This document shows, piece after piece, positions 25,783-34,994 of a stretch of DNA of 64,000 nucleotides. Below the pieces are notes generated by a model, which did not search any database, had not been told where the DNA came from, and saw nothing but the letters and a program-made list of their open reading frames with translations. A program made the position numbers and the translations under genes. The stretch's first letter is position 1, and the number at the start of each line of letters is the position of its first letter. Source of the stretch: Tamlana sp038148895 (GTDB taxonomy: Bacteria; Bacteroidota; Bacteroidia; Flavobacteriales; Flavobacteriaceae); assembly GCA_038148895.1 (NCBI GenBank), contig JBBVGQ010000001.1; one strand, written 5' to 3'.

Positions 25783-26603
25783 TGAACCAAATAAAAATTG
25801 TAGGGTCGGCCATTAACACCTTAAGTTATTTTTCATCAGACTTAGCCGCCAAACTTGCCGTTAAAATCTTTTCTACCCCTCGAAATGCCAAGTTAAACGA
25901 AGAAGGCATTCAATATTTAAGCTCAGCTGAACAAATGGATGTAACATGTGATGGCTTTCAGGTAAAAACTTACCAATGGAAAGGCAACCACAAAACTGTT
26001 TTATTGGTGCATGGCTGGGATAGTAATTCATTTAGATGGAAAAACTTAATTGAACTTTTAAAACAAGACGACTACAACATCATTTCTATTGATGCCCCTG
26101 CCCATGGTGCATCAGGAAGCAAAATATTCAACGCACCATTATATGCCAAGTGCCTAGACGTGGTTATAAATCAATATAAGCCTGAAATTGTTATTGGGCA
26201 TTCCGTTGGAGGAACAGCCATTGTTATTGCCCAAGAAACGCACAATCTTCCGTCCATTGAAAAGTTGGTTTTATTGGGAGCCCCTTCAAATCTTGGCATT
26301 TCAGTAAAAAACTATACAACGATGATGGGGTATAACCACAGAGTTGCAGAGGCCATGAACCGTTATTATTTGAAATATTTTGGCCATTTACCGGAATATT
26401 ATTGCGTTGAAAATTTCTTTAGTAACATTAATGCAAAAGGCCTCATTATTCACGATAAAAAAGACCAAATTATTTCCTTTAGGGAAGCTTTGGATATTAA
26501 ACGTGTTTACAAGAATTCTGTATTGGTTAAAACCAACGGATATGGCCACAGGTTGCGATCTGAAAAAGTCTACCAACATATTTTAGACTTTTTAAACGCT
26601 TAA
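25782..26603 (+). CDS. Alpha/beta hydrolase
   Basis: I place the start at 25782, one base inside the cupin stop; an upstream in-frame start would lie inside the cupin gene. The 273-residue product has the alpha/beta hydrolase layout: LLVHGWD (oxyanion loop, 75-80), DAPAHGAS, nucleophile Ser141 in GHSVGG, a likely acid in HDKKDQ and a catalytic His in GYGHRLR. Substrate unknown. Coupled to the cupin gene. Confidence 0.9.
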   Translation: MNQIKIVGSAINTLSYFSSDLAAKLAVKIFSTPRNAKLNEEGIQYLSSAEQMDVTCDGFQVKTYQWKGNHKTVLLVHGWDSNSFRWKNLIELLKQDDYNIISIDAPAHGASGSKIFNAPLYAKCLDVVINQYKPEIVIGHSVGGTAIVIAQETHNLPSIEKLVLLGAPSNLGISVKNYTTMMGYNHRVAEAMNRYYLKYFGHLPEYYCVENFFSNINAKGLIIHDKKDQIISFREALDIKRVYKNSVLVKTNGYGHRLRSEKVYQHILDFLNA

Positions 26604-26611
26604 GTTTATTG

Positions 26612-26619
26612 TATTTTTG
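26612..26619 (+). promoter_or_regulatory. rluF promoter -7 element TATTTTTG
   Basis: Exact TAnnTTTG ending four bases before the ATG at 26624; implies a leaderless or nearly leaderless mRNA. Confidence 0.5.
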
Positions 26620-26623
26620 AGCC

Positions 26624-27388
26624 ATGGCAGAAACCGAATTAAAACGCATCAACAAATATTTAAGTGAAGTTGGCTATTGCTCTAGGCGAGAAGCCGACAA
26701 ACTTATTGATGCCGGTAGGGTTACTATAAATGGCGTTGTTCCAGAAATGGGAACCAAAATTGCCCCAAACGATGTGGTTGCTGTTGATGGTAAGGAGATA
26801 AAAAACACTAAAGAGGAATTTGTCTATTTGGCCTTCAACAAGCCCATAGGTATCGTATGTACTACAGATACTTCAGTTGAAAAAGACAACATTATTGATT
26901 TTATAAATTATCCAAAACGCATTTTCCCTATTGGGAGATTGGATAAACCTAGTGAAGGCTTAATTCTTCTTACTGACGATGGTGATATTGTAAACAAAAT
27001 TTTGCGCGCTAGTAATAATCACGAAAAGGAATACATCGTTACTGTTGACAAACCCATTTCGCAAACCTTTATTGAACGAATGGCCGGTGGAATTTATCTT
27101 GAAGATTTGAAAAAAACCACAAAAAAGTGCAAGGTTGAAAAACTTGGGACCTATAAATTCAAAATTATTCTTACCCAAGGCCTAAATCGTCAAATCAGGC
27201 GCATGTGCGACTATTTGAACTACGAAGTACAAACCCTGAAACGGGTGAGAATAATGAACATTAAGCTTGATGTTCCTATAGGCCAACATAGAGAACTGAC
27301 CGAGGATGAATTCAAAATTCTAAGTGAACATATCTCCAATTCCTCAAAAGAATATAAGCCTCAAAAAGGGAAACGAAAAAATAAATAA
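26624..27388 (+). CDS. rluF: 23S rRNA pseudouridine synthase RluF
   Basis: 254 residues. An N-terminal S4 RNA-binding domain (about 7-50: RINKYLSEVGYCSRREADKLI) is followed by the RsuA/RluB-F catalytic core with Asp107 in GRLDKPSEGL. The stretch HEKEYIVTVDKP and TQGLNRQIRRMCDYLNYEVQTLKRVRIMN match the RluF subgroup, which modifies U2604 of 23S rRNA. The basic C-terminal tail is normal. Family certain, subgroup very likely. Confidence 0.92.
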   Translation: MAETELKRINKYLSEVGYCSRREADKLIDAGRVTINGVVPEMGTKIAPNDVVAVDGKEIKNTKEEFVYLAFNKPIGIVCTTDTSVEKDNIIDFINYPKRIFPIGRLDKPSEGLILLTDDGDIVNKILRASNNHEKEYIVTVDKPISQTFIERMAGGIYLEDLKKTTKKCKVEKLGTYKFKIILTQGLNRQIRRMCDYLNYEVQTLKRVRIMNIKLDVPIGQHRELTEDEFKILSEHISNSSKEYKPQKGKRKNK

Positions 27389-27447
27389 ATTTTTCACGTA
27401 CAGATACAGGCTAGGTAAGTTTGATGCTCAAAAATATTGGTGCCTTC

Positions 27448-29178
27448 TTACTTATACCTCCAACTGGTTAAATCAGCATCAGGAGGGGCAGATTCTAATA
27501 TACGCTTCATGATTTTGGGCACATACATACTATTATAGCGCAATCTTGAAATATGGTTTGGGTTTTCTTGATCACCATTCCAACAATGCTCTGCCCTATC
27601 TCCATAATCTACTTCACCGTCATAATAAGGATCCGTGGTACTTTCTAAAAAATCTTCCATGAGATACACGGCGTTATTTAAATAGAAATTATCCATATCG
27701 CCACAGTAGATATGAATTTTACCTTTTAATTTATCTCCCAATTTAGACCAATCGCGCTCCAAAATATATCTCAAATCATGATTCTCTTTCCAATATTGCG
27801 CAACTTCATGGTCTATTTCACCAGACATTTTATCCCAAATTCTTTTAGGGTAACCGTCTTCTCCCTGTGGTGAATAGGTAGCTTCCCAAATATCGTATTG
27901 TCCACCAGACCTAGATTTATCTCCCAACACTAATTCCATGTGATTATAATCTTTAACGGTTGCTGACACTTTACCTAAATAATCCCTATGCCCCGGAACC
28001 TCGAGACTTTTGTGTTTACTTTTAGCATAGTAGGCATTTTCGTCTTCGTAGATATTAGTTAGGCAATAAGCCCTAAAGTCTATGGGGTCTGGGCAAGCTG
28101 CAAAACAGCCATTGTACTCGTCAGGATATTTAACCTGAACTGCCAAAGCTTCCCAACCACCAGTGGAGCCTCCATACAAAAAGCGCGACCACCCTTGTCC
28201 CTGACCCCTAAACATCCTTTCAATATATGGGATGAGTTCATAGGTGATGGCGTCACCAAATGGACCTTGACTAGCCGAGTTAACTGCATAGGAATCGTCA
28301 TAATATGGCGTGGGATGCTGTATTTCAATAATCAAAAACCTTGGAAAATCCGGTTCATTCCATCTCTTGTAAAAATCATAAGCTTCTTGTTGCTGAATCT
28401 TATTATAGCCATTAACATGGAATCTTTCAGAATAGTCAGGCTCTAAATTTTTATCCGGGGGAACGGTTCTAAACCCACCAAAATCTGATGGAAAATGACC
28501 ATGAAAAATCATTAACGGATATTTAGCCTCAGGATGCTCATTAAAGCCTTTTGGTAAAAGAACATGAGCCCCTAAATACATATCACGCCCCCAAAACTTT
28601 GAAAGCAGTTCAGATTTTATCTTTATATGCTTTATCCAATCCGTATCCTCAGGTTCTTCTATTTTGGGAATAACTTTATTTAAAACAATATCAAAAGATT
28701 GATTTTCAGTATCTAAAACCGTTATTTTAACTGGTTCACTGTATAAATTTTCTGGAGAAATATTCCATTTCTGTCCTTCGCCATTATCCATAGGCAACTT
28801 TACTTGTTGACCAGTGGACAAATTAAACGTTTCATATTTATTCAACACAGCTTGAACATAATACTCTCCTGGCTTTAATTGAGATAATTGTTTGTAGGGA
28901 AAACCAAATACTGAATCATCAAAATTATAGGATTGATTTCCATTCCATTCCTCAACATTCAACCCAAAAATTGGTTGCGCATTTAATCCTTCGCTTACCT
29001 GATAACGAGGTTCTGAAGCATCATTGTCAGCAATAATTAACAGCAGCCTACCATCGTATTTTTGACTTGATAAACTGTCTGATAAGCTAACATTGAATGT
29101 GAGTTTGGATTTAGTATCGGACTTACAACTAAAAAAAGAGAAACTTACAATTAACAGTATACATTTTAAAGATTTCAT
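27448..29178 (-). CDS. Putative esterase-like lipoprotein, 576 aa
   Basis: The N-terminus MKSLKCILLIVSFSFFSC is a lipoprotein signal (Cys18). Residues 25-190 are beta-rich. The C-terminal part (about 215-570) has an alpha/beta-hydrolase layout: YPLMIFHGHFP (oxyanion region), a probable nucleophile in LYGGSTGGWEAL, and later Asp/His candidates (YCGDMDNFYLN, DRAEHCWNG). It resembles the esterase-D/enterochelin-esterase-like hydrolases secreted by Bacteroidota. Substrate unknown; surface or periplasmic location is inferred from the signal. A single gene. Confidence 0.78.
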   Translation of the reverse strand: MKSLKCILLIVSFSFFSCKSDTKSKLTFNVSLSDSLSSQKYDGRLLLIIADNDASEPRYQVSEGLNAQPIFGLNVEEWNGNQSYNFDDSVFGFPYKQLSQLKPGEYYVQAVLNKYETFNLSTGQQVKLPMDNGEGQKWNISPENLYSEPVKITVLDTENQSFDIVLNKVIPKIEEPEDTDWIKHIKIKSELLSKFWGRDMYLGAHVLLPKGFNEHPEAKYPLMIFHGHFPSDFGGFRTVPPDKNLEPDYSERFHVNGYNKIQQQEAYDFYKRWNEPDFPRFLIIEIQHPTPYYDDSYAVNSASQGPFGDAITYELIPYIERMFRGQGQGWSRFLYGGSTGGWEALAVQVKYPDEYNGCFAACPDPIDFRAYCLTNIYEDENAYYAKSKHKSLEVPGHRDYLGKVSATVKDYNHMELVLGDKSRSGGQYDIWEATYSPQGEDGYPKRIWDKMSGEIDHEVAQYWKENHDLRYILERDWSKLGDKLKGKIHIYCGDMDNFYLNNAVYLMEDFLESTTDPYYDGEVDYGDRAEHCWNGDQENPNHISRLRYNSMYVPKIMKRILESAPPDADLTSWRYK

Positions 29179-29249
29179 AGAAACAGAAATTTTTAAAAAG
29201 ATAGTTAATTATAATAGATAAAAAAACTATTCTAAAAAAAGAAATAACC

Positions 29250-30134
29250 CTAGTCTCGATGGCTTTTGCGTTCTCTGGCCAAGAGTGTGTTTTTTAGGAG
29301 CATAGCAATCGTCATTGGTCCAACACCACCTGGTACCGGCGTAATGTAACTTGCTTTTTTGCTAACGCTTTCAAATTCCACATCTCCTGCCAATCGGTAT
29401 CCATTCTTTTTGGTTTGGTCTGGTACTCGGGTAATGCCCACGTCGATAATAACAACGTCCTCTTTCACCATATCTCCTGTTAAGAACTCAGAAATCCCTA
29501 TAGCAGCAACAATTATATCGGCTTCTTTGGTAATTTCCTTTAAATTTTTTGAACGACTGTGTACCACAGTTACCGTGGCATCACCGGCCTTACGCTTTTG
29601 ACTCATTAAAATACTAATAGGACGGCCAACAATATGGCTTCTTCCCATAACAACAACATTTTTACCAGAAGTCTCAACCTGATAACGCTCCAACAATTCA
29701 AGAATTCCAAAGGGTGTTGCAGGCAAAAAAGTAGGCAAATCTAAAGCCATTCTTCCAACATTTACAGGGTGAAAACCGTCAACATCCTTATCTGGATCTA
29801 CAGCCATGAGTACCTTTTGCTCATCAATTTGTTCGGGCAAAGGCAATTGAACTATAAAACCATCAATATCGTCATTTGTATTTAACTCATTAATTTTATC
29901 GAGTAATTCTTCTTCAGAAGTATATTCTGGCAATTCTATGAGTGTAGAGTTAAAGCCAATACGCTCACATGCCTTTACTTTGGCATTCACATAAGTCATA
30001 CTAGCACCGTCAGATCCAACTAAAATTGCAGCCAGATGAGGCACTTTTTCACCTTTGGAAACCATCGCCTTTACGTGTTCAGCAATTTCTTCTTTAATGT
30101 CGTTACTTACTTTTTTACCGTCTAAAATGGTCAT
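29250..30134 (-). CDS. folD: Methylenetetrahydrofolate dehydrogenase/cyclohydrolase
   Basis: Bifunctional enzyme of one-carbon metabolism interconverting 5,10-methylene-, methenyl- and 10-formyl-tetrahydrofolate. 294 residues, standard length. Visible: YVNAKVKACERIGF with the catalytic Tyr and Lys, GFIVQLPLPEQI, VDPDKDVDGFHP, the cofactor loop GRSHIVGRP and the C-terminal TPVPGGVGPMTIAMLL. It is on the same strand as ffh, about 95 bases downstream of its stop. Confidence 0.96.
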   Translation of the reverse strand: MTILDGKKVSNDIKEEIAEHVKAMVSKGEKVPHLAAILVGSDGASMTYVNAKVKACERIGFNSTLIELPEYTSEEELLDKINELNTNDDIDGFIVQLPLPEQIDEQKVLMAVDPDKDVDGFHPVNVGRMALDLPTFLPATPFGILELLERYQVETSGKNVVVMGRSHIVGRPISILMSQKRKAGDATVTVVHSRSKNLKEITKEADIIVAAIGISEFLTGDMVKEDVVIIDVGITRVPDQTKKNGYRLAGDVEFESVSKKASYITPVPGGVGPMTIAMLLKNTLLARERKSHRD

Positions 30135-30180
30135 TTTGCTTATTTATTGATGTTTGGCAAAAATTATAGGTTCTTTTAAT

Positions 30181-30209
30181 TGAGATGCTTCTACTGCGCT
30201 CAACATGAA
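30181..30209. repeat. Degraded dispersed repeat, type B
   Basis: Contains CTACTGCGCTCA, related to the CGACTGCGCTCA core of the repeat inside argS (39599-39620). It lies in the gap between ffh and folD. Homology is by eye. Confidence 0.4.
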
Positions 30210-30229
30210 ACTTTTAACTTTTAACTTGA

Positions 30230-31558
30230 TTAGCGCATATTTTTCATCATCTGCATCATCTTTTTACCGCCACCGCCTTGCATCATTTTCATCATTTTGC
30301 TCATTTGGTCAAATTGCTTTAAAAGCTGGTTCACTTCTTGAACCGAAGTACCCGAACCTTTGCCTATTCGCTTTTTTCTACTTCCATTTATTATTGATGG
30401 ATTTGAACGCTCTTCTGGAGTCATGGAATGAATGATGGCTTCAATACCTTTAAAGGCATCATCATCAATATCCACATCCTTAAGCATTTTTCCAGCACCA
30501 GGAATCATACCCATAAGGTCTTTCATATTTCCCATTTTTTTGATTTGCTGGATTTGCTTCAAGAAATCGTCAAACCCAAATTGGTTTTTGGCAATTTTCT
30601 TTTGAAGTTTTCTGGCTTCCTGCTCATCAAACTGTTCTTGAGCCCGTTCAACCAAAGACACCACATCACCCATACCCAAAATACGATCGGCCATACGCGA
30701 TGGATAGAACACATCAATAGCCTCCATCTTCTCACCCGTACCAATGAACTTAATGGGTTTATTCACTACAGATTTAATGGAAATTGCAGCACCGCCACGG
30801 GTATCACCATCTAATTTTGTTAGGATAACCCCATCAAAATTCAAGATATCGTTAAAAGCCTTTGCCGTATTAACCGCATCTTGACCCGTCATGGAATCTA
30901 CAACAAACAAGGTTTCTTGGGGCTGGATAGCCTTATGAATGTTTGATATTTCAGTCATCATAGCCTCATCAACAGCCAATCGACCGGCGGTATCTATTAT
31001 AACCACATTAAATCCGTTGGCTTTTGCATGGGCAATGGCCGCTTGTGAAATAGCAACGGGATCGTTATTTCCTTTATCGCTAAAAACCTCAACCCCTATT
31101 TGGTCTCCAACAACATGTAACTGGTCTATCGCAGCTGGACGATACACGTCGCAAGCTACTAATAATGGTTTTTTTGTCTTTTTAATTTTAAGATAATTAG
31201 CAAGCTTACCAGAAAATGTTGTTTTACCAGAACCTTGTAAACCAGACATTAAAATAACACTCGGGTTGCCAGACAGGTTTATACCTTCAGCATCACCACC
31301 CATAAGTTCAGTTAATTCGTCTTTAACGATTTTAACCATTAATTGCCCTGGTTGAAGTGTGGTCAATACATTTTGACCCAATGCCTTTTCCTTAACCTTA
31401 TTGGTAAAATCCTTCGCAATTTTAAAGTTAACATCGGCATCAAGTAACGCACGACGCACTTCTTTTAAGGTTTCGGCAACGTTTACCTCCGTAATGCTTC
31501 CATGACCTTTTAAAACGTGTAAGGCTTTATCTAATTTATCGCTTAAATTATTGAACAT
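30230..31558 (-). CDS. ffh: Signal recognition particle protein Ffh
   Basis: GTPase that binds signal peptides emerging from the ribosome and docks to FtsY. 442 residues: an N domain, a G domain with P-loop GLQGSGKTT, DTAGRLAVD, TKLDGDTRGG and GTGEK, and a Met-rich M domain ending KMMKMMQGGGGKKMMQMMKNMR for signal-peptide and 4.5S RNA binding (SGSG-like RIGKGSGTS). Transcribed from a promoter at 31583-31614. Confidence 0.97.
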   Translation of the reverse strand: MFNNLSDKLDKALHVLKGHGSITEVNVAETLKEVRRALLDADVNFKIAKDFTNKVKEKALGQNVLTTLQPGQLMVKIVKDELTELMGGDAEGINLSGNPSVILMSGLQGSGKTTFSGKLANYLKIKKTKKPLLVACDVYRPAAIDQLHVVGDQIGVEVFSDKGNNDPVAISQAAIAHAKANGFNVVIIDTAGRLAVDEAMMTEISNIHKAIQPQETLFVVDSMTGQDAVNTAKAFNDILNFDGVILTKLDGDTRGGAAISIKSVVNKPIKFIGTGEKMEAIDVFYPSRMADRILGMGDVVSLVERAQEQFDEQEARKLQKKIAKNQFGFDDFLKQIQQIKKMGNMKDLMGMIPGAGKMLKDVDIDDDAFKGIEAIIHSMTPEERSNPSIINGSRKKRIGKGSGTSVQEVNQLLKQFDQMSKMMKMMQGGGGKKMMQMMKNMR

Positions 31559-31582
31559 AATTCTTCTTCATTTTTAGAGTTG

Positions 31583-31614
31583 CAAATTTAATGATTTGAA
31601 GCGTATTATGGCAA
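31583..31614 (-). promoter_or_regulatory. ffh promoter (TTG-N21-TAAATTTG)
   Basis: TTG (31614-31612), 21 bases, TAAATTTG (31590-31583) on the minus strand; 24 bases before the ATG. Confidence 0.7.
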
Positions 31615-31638
31615 GAAACATAACATTATGTGTATATA

Positions 31639-31668
31639 AAAAAAGGCTGCCAAATTTTGACAGCCTTT
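31639..31668 (-). terminator. Terminator after the repeat lipoprotein gene
   Basis: A stem AAAGGCTG/CAGCCTTT (31642-31649 with 31661-31668) extended past one mismatch, followed on the minus strand by a run of T. 64 bases after the stop at 31732. Confidence 0.8.
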
Positions 31669-31731
31669 ATAAAAGGACACTCAACTAATTAACCTAACCA
31701 ACCGAATGAGGCAAGTACCCTTTTTAACTAA

Positions 31732-33483
31732 TTAAACTTTCTTTTCCAATACTAATATTCTTTCTATCTCGCCACTGGCGTTTAAGTCTTTCACTTCAAT
31801 TCTGTTTGGTGTGATTTCACTGATTTTCCATCTGTGGTTTAACAAGTTAAATGGTTCGTTATTTCCAAAATATAACCCAAGATTTAAACCTTCTTTTCTG
31901 TAGGACAACCAAGCGCCACCAAAAGTACCATTGTTAGGATCGGTAACCACTACTCTACCAGATATTTTAAAATCTAGAGTGTACATGTAGAATGGTTCTG
32001 GGTTGTTATTACCGGCAACATGATATGCGGCCACTTCCCACAATCCGTTCGTCAATACGTCATCAATGTAATTTAAATCGCCATCGCCGTCTGGGCAGTG
32101 TCTTTCAAGTATCATTTGATTGTTTGCATTTTCCAACTTAATCAAATCTTCTTGTAAGAAGGTGATTAACCACTCTAGTTTCAAATTAGGTCTTCCGTCC
32201 AAAGTGATTTGCAAGATGAACCCAATATTTCTGATACCAATTTCGTAAGTACCTTCAACCAACTCACCGTTTACTCTTAGTTTTACAACATTGTTTGCAT
32301 AGAATTTTAATGGTGTGCCAATATAGTCTGATACGTTATCAACGCCATCAACATTTAAGCGAGCTACACGCCACATACATGCTTGCAAGAAGTTTTCGAT
32401 ACGTTCTTTTGTAATATCAATAATTACATCACAATTTTTCTTCATGATGATTCTATTACCACCTTCTTCATAAAGTTTTATTTTTCCGTCCTCAATGTCG
32501 TAAACAATCCATTCTAGGGTAAAGTCAGCTAAATTGTCAAACTCCATTTTTAATAAAGCTCCTCTGTCAGAAACGCGTGTGCTCCAAGTACCGGTTAAAA
32601 TATCACCACCTCTGGCACGCATAACAACCACGCCATCTTCTTTAAAGTTAAGGGCATACTCCTTATATTCAGCTGTATTGTCTTGGTTGTTTCTCTTGTA
32701 TTCCCAAACAACCCATGGGCACATTTTCAAATATTCGTCTAAGCGCTCTTTTGTGAAATCATCATCGCCGTAATCATTATCATCATCTTCATCACAGGCA
32801 TCTTTGGCTTCTCTAATCGTTGTAGCCAATTCTTGGTTACTATTAACTTCAACGGTTGTACCGTCGGCATATTCAAGCGTGATAGGGAAATTAAGGCTAG
32901 CTATAACTTCTGCATTTTTTACACGCTTTATGAAACGGTATAATTGTCTATCGTTTTCTATTTGTACAACATCAATAATTTGAAAATCTTTATCGAATAC
33001 TGAAAATGAAATAGGGTACTGAAAATCGATACACTCAATGTCATCATCTGGCTCGTTCTCGCCTCGACATTCTTTAATCAGTTCATCTAGGGCGGCACGA
33101 TTTTCAATCACAATTTCTTCGTGATTGGATAAAATAATGGTAATAGGGAACACGATGTCGCATCTATCTACGTCATCGTCAAATTCTTTGAAAATAGCTT
33201 CAATAACTTTAAAATCTTCTCTAGAGTCGATAATGATTTCAAGCCCGTTAACTATAACGGTAACCGGTAGCTCAACAGACAGACAACTGGCACCGTCAAT
33301 AATATTGTCGGCAGATCCGTCCATGATAGAAGTGGAGAACATTAAGGTGGTCAGTTCAGAATCGGGTGCGAGGGCTTCACTTTCGTCAGCAGGAGTAATG
33401 TCTACAACTTCCTCTTGACAAGATGTGAACAATAAAAGGGCAAAAAAAGGAATTAATAATAACGTTTTCATGTTAGTTTTCAT
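31732..33483 (-). CDS. Large acidic lipoprotein built of two kinds of internal repeats
   Basis: 583 residues from the ATG read at 33483 (alternatives at 33507 and 33471; the chosen one gives a compact signal with lipobox FTSC, Cys22). After an acidic stretch come four repeats of 35-45 residues (about 67-103, 108-140, 151-189, 195-230). Each has the pattern F/L-P-I/V-T, a strand, E-I/V-x-I/V, then a helix. An acidic linker (230-243) follows, then three repeats of about 105 residues (from about 245, 358 and 478). Each of these starts with a helix, then W-x-V and strands, like small calycin barrels. I do not recognise a named family. It faces away from the sigma factor gene and has an ECF-like promoter (33524-33551) shared with fecR, so it is probably part of that regulon and likely surface-exposed. 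Confidence 0.82.
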   Translation of the reverse strand: MKTNMKTLLLIPFFALLLFTSCQEEVVDITPADESEALAPDSELTTLMFSTSIMDGSADNIIDGASCLSVELPVTVIVNGLEIIIDSREDFKVIEAIFKEFDDDVDRCDIVFPITIILSNHEEIVIENRAALDELIKECRGENEPDDDIECIDFQYPISFSVFDKDFQIIDVVQIENDRQLYRFIKRVKNAEVIASLNFPITLEYADGTTVEVNSNQELATTIREAKDACDEDDDNDYGDDDFTKERLDEYLKMCPWVVWEYKRNNQDNTAEYKEYALNFKEDGVVVMRARGGDILTGTWSTRVSDRGALLKMEFDNLADFTLEWIVYDIEDGKIKLYEEGGNRIIMKKNCDVIIDITKERIENFLQACMWRVARLNVDGVDNVSDYIGTPLKFYANNVVKLRVNGELVEGTYEIGIRNIGFILQITLDGRPNLKLEWLITFLQEDLIKLENANNQMILERHCPDGDGDLNYIDDVLTNGLWEVAAYHVAGNNNPEPFYMYTLDFKISGRVVVTDPNNGTFGGAWLSYRKEGLNLGLYFGNNEPFNLLNHRWKISEITPNRIEVKDLNASGEIERILVLEKKV

Positions 33484-33523
33484 GGTAAATGATTTTGGGT
33501 TAAACATAGCTTTTTTATTATAA

Positions 33524-33551
33524 AACAGGATAACTTTAAAAATTCCTACCC
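33524..33551 (-). promoter_or_regulatory. Candidate ECF-sigma promoter, GGGTAGGAA-N14-CTGTT (lipoprotein)
   Basis: On the minus strand GGGTAGGAA (33551-33543), 14 bases, CTGTT (33528-33524). The same two blocks with the same spacing lie before fecR at 34995-35022. No TAnnTTTG is present here. Confidence 0.65.
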
Positions 33552-33631
33552 CAAATGTTAAAAAAAATTAAAATCTCTAAATCCCAAACTTCAAAAAAAG
33601 CCTATTTTAGTGGCACCAACTACCAATAACC

Positions 33632-34147
33632 ATGGAAAAACAGCTGCATGAAAATATTTGTGAAGAGCATTTATTTTCTTCCATATTCAATAAATATTCA
33701 AAAGACTTACACAATTTTCTTTACTATAAATTTGGCGATTTACTTAACCCAAAAGACAAAGTACAGGAAGCTTTCATTAAACTTTGGGAAAACTGTTCAA
33801 AAATAACACCCGATAAAGCCAAGAGTTTTGTATTTACCACAGCCAATAACTTAATGCTAAACGAAGCAGCGCACCAAAAGGTAGTTTTAAAGCATCAGCA
33901 AACCAAACCAAAAACGAGCACCAACGAAAGCCCGGAATTTTTAATGCAGCAAGCTGAATATAATGACAAATTGCAAAAAGCATTGAGCAATTTAACCGAA
34001 GCCCAACGAGAAGCTTTTATGATGAACCGTGTTGAAGGGAAACGGTTTAAGGAAATAGCCGAACTTTTGGATATTTCAACCAAAGCCGTAGAAAAGCGTA
34101 TTTATGGTGCTTTAGAAAAATTGAGGCAAGACATTAAGGAACTATAA
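33632..34147 (+). CDS. ECF RNA polymerase sigma factor
   Basis: 171 residues. Region 2 lies in residues 11-75 (FSSIFNKYSKDLHNFLYYKFGD, KDKVQEAFIKLWEN, SFVFTTANNLMLNE). Region 4 lies in 110-168 (ALSNLTEAQREAFMMNRVEGKRFKEIAELLDISTKAVEKRIYGALEKLR). There is no region 3, so it is an ECF sigma factor. FecR and a TonB receptor with an STN domain follow on the same strand, as in ferric-citrate type signalling. The next gene starts 3 bases after its stop. The likely targets are the two GGGTAGGAA-N14-CTGTT promoters flanking it. Confidence 0.92.
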   Translation: MEKQLHENICEEHLFSSIFNKYSKDLHNFLYYKFGDLLNPKDKVQEAFIKLWENCSKITPDKAKSFVFTTANNLMLNEAAHQKVVLKHQQTKPKTSTNESPEFLMQQAEYNDKLQKALSNLTEAQREAFMMNRVEGKRFKEIAELLDISTKAVEKRIYGALEKLRQDIKEL

Positions 34148-34150
34148 AAA

Positions 34151-34945
34151 GTGGAAAAAACATTATTTGAAATCACCAAAATGGATTGCCCTTCGGAAGA
34201 AAACTTAATCCGGATGAAATTACAGGGAGTTTCTGATATTAAAAATATGCTATTTGATATTCCCAACAGAAAATTGACCATTTATCATTCTGGAGGGATT
34301 GACCAAATTGAAAAATTATTGGGTGAGCTTAAATTAGGTGATAAAAAAATAAAAACAGAACAAACCGAAGAAATCAATTTTGCCGAAAACTCAAATCAAA
34401 GAAAACTACTTTGGACGGTTTTAGGAATTAATTTTCTGTTTTTTGTTTTAGAAATGGTTACCGGAATTTTTTCCAAATCCATGGGGTTGGTTGCAGACAG
34501 CTTAGATATGTTGGCAGATTCTTTTGTTTATGGACTTAGTCTTTTGGCAGTAGGTAGAACACTTTCAAGAAAAAAACAAATAGCAAAACTTGCAGGATAT
34601 TTTCAAATTGTCCTAGCATTCATTGGCTTTTTAGAGGTTTTGAGGCGCTTTTTTGGAACAGAAAAACTCCCAAACTTTTCTACCATGATTGTCGTTTCCA
34701 TTTTTGCACTGTTGGCCAATGGCATTTGTCTTTACCTGTTGCAAAAATCAAAAAGTAAAAAAGAAGCACATATGAAAGCCAGCATGATTTTCACCTCAAA
34801 CGATATAATAATAAATTTAGGTGTTATTTGCGCTGGGCTGTTGGTTAATTGGCTCAATTCCAACAAACCTGATTTAATTATTGGCACTATTGTATTGATA
34901 TTGGTCATTCAAGGAGCCATGCGTATTTTGAAACTTGGGAAATAA
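34151..34945 (+). CDS. Cation transporter, CDF-like with N-terminal HMA-like domain
   Basis: 264 residues from a GTG start 3 bases after the sigma gene. Residues 1-70 form a ferredoxin-like domain with KMDCPSEENLIRMKL, an HMA-like motif keeping only one Cys. Residues about 82-262 have about six membrane helices with the cation-diffusion-facilitator pattern MGLVADSLDMLADSFVYGLSL, with Asp residues at the usual metal positions. It would export a divalent metal across the inner membrane. Placement directly after the sigma gene, and before fecR, ties the locus to metal handling. The metal is unknown. Confidence 0.85.
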   Translation: MEKTLFEITKMDCPSEENLIRMKLQGVSDIKNMLFDIPNRKLTIYHSGGIDQIEKLLGELKLGDKKIKTEQTEEINFAENSNQRKLLWTVLGINFLFFVLEMVTGIFSKSMGLVADSLDMLADSFVYGLSLLAVGRTLSRKKQIAKLAGYFQIVLAFIGFLEVLRRFFGTEKLPNFSTMIVVSIFALLANGICLYLLQKSKSKKEAHMKASMIFTSNDIIINLGVICAGLLVNWLNSNKPDLIIGTIVLILVIQGAMRILKLGK

Positions 34946-34994
34946 TTTCCAAATTCCACTTTAACTCTTTAAAAGAAAAAAAATTTTAAAGGTA

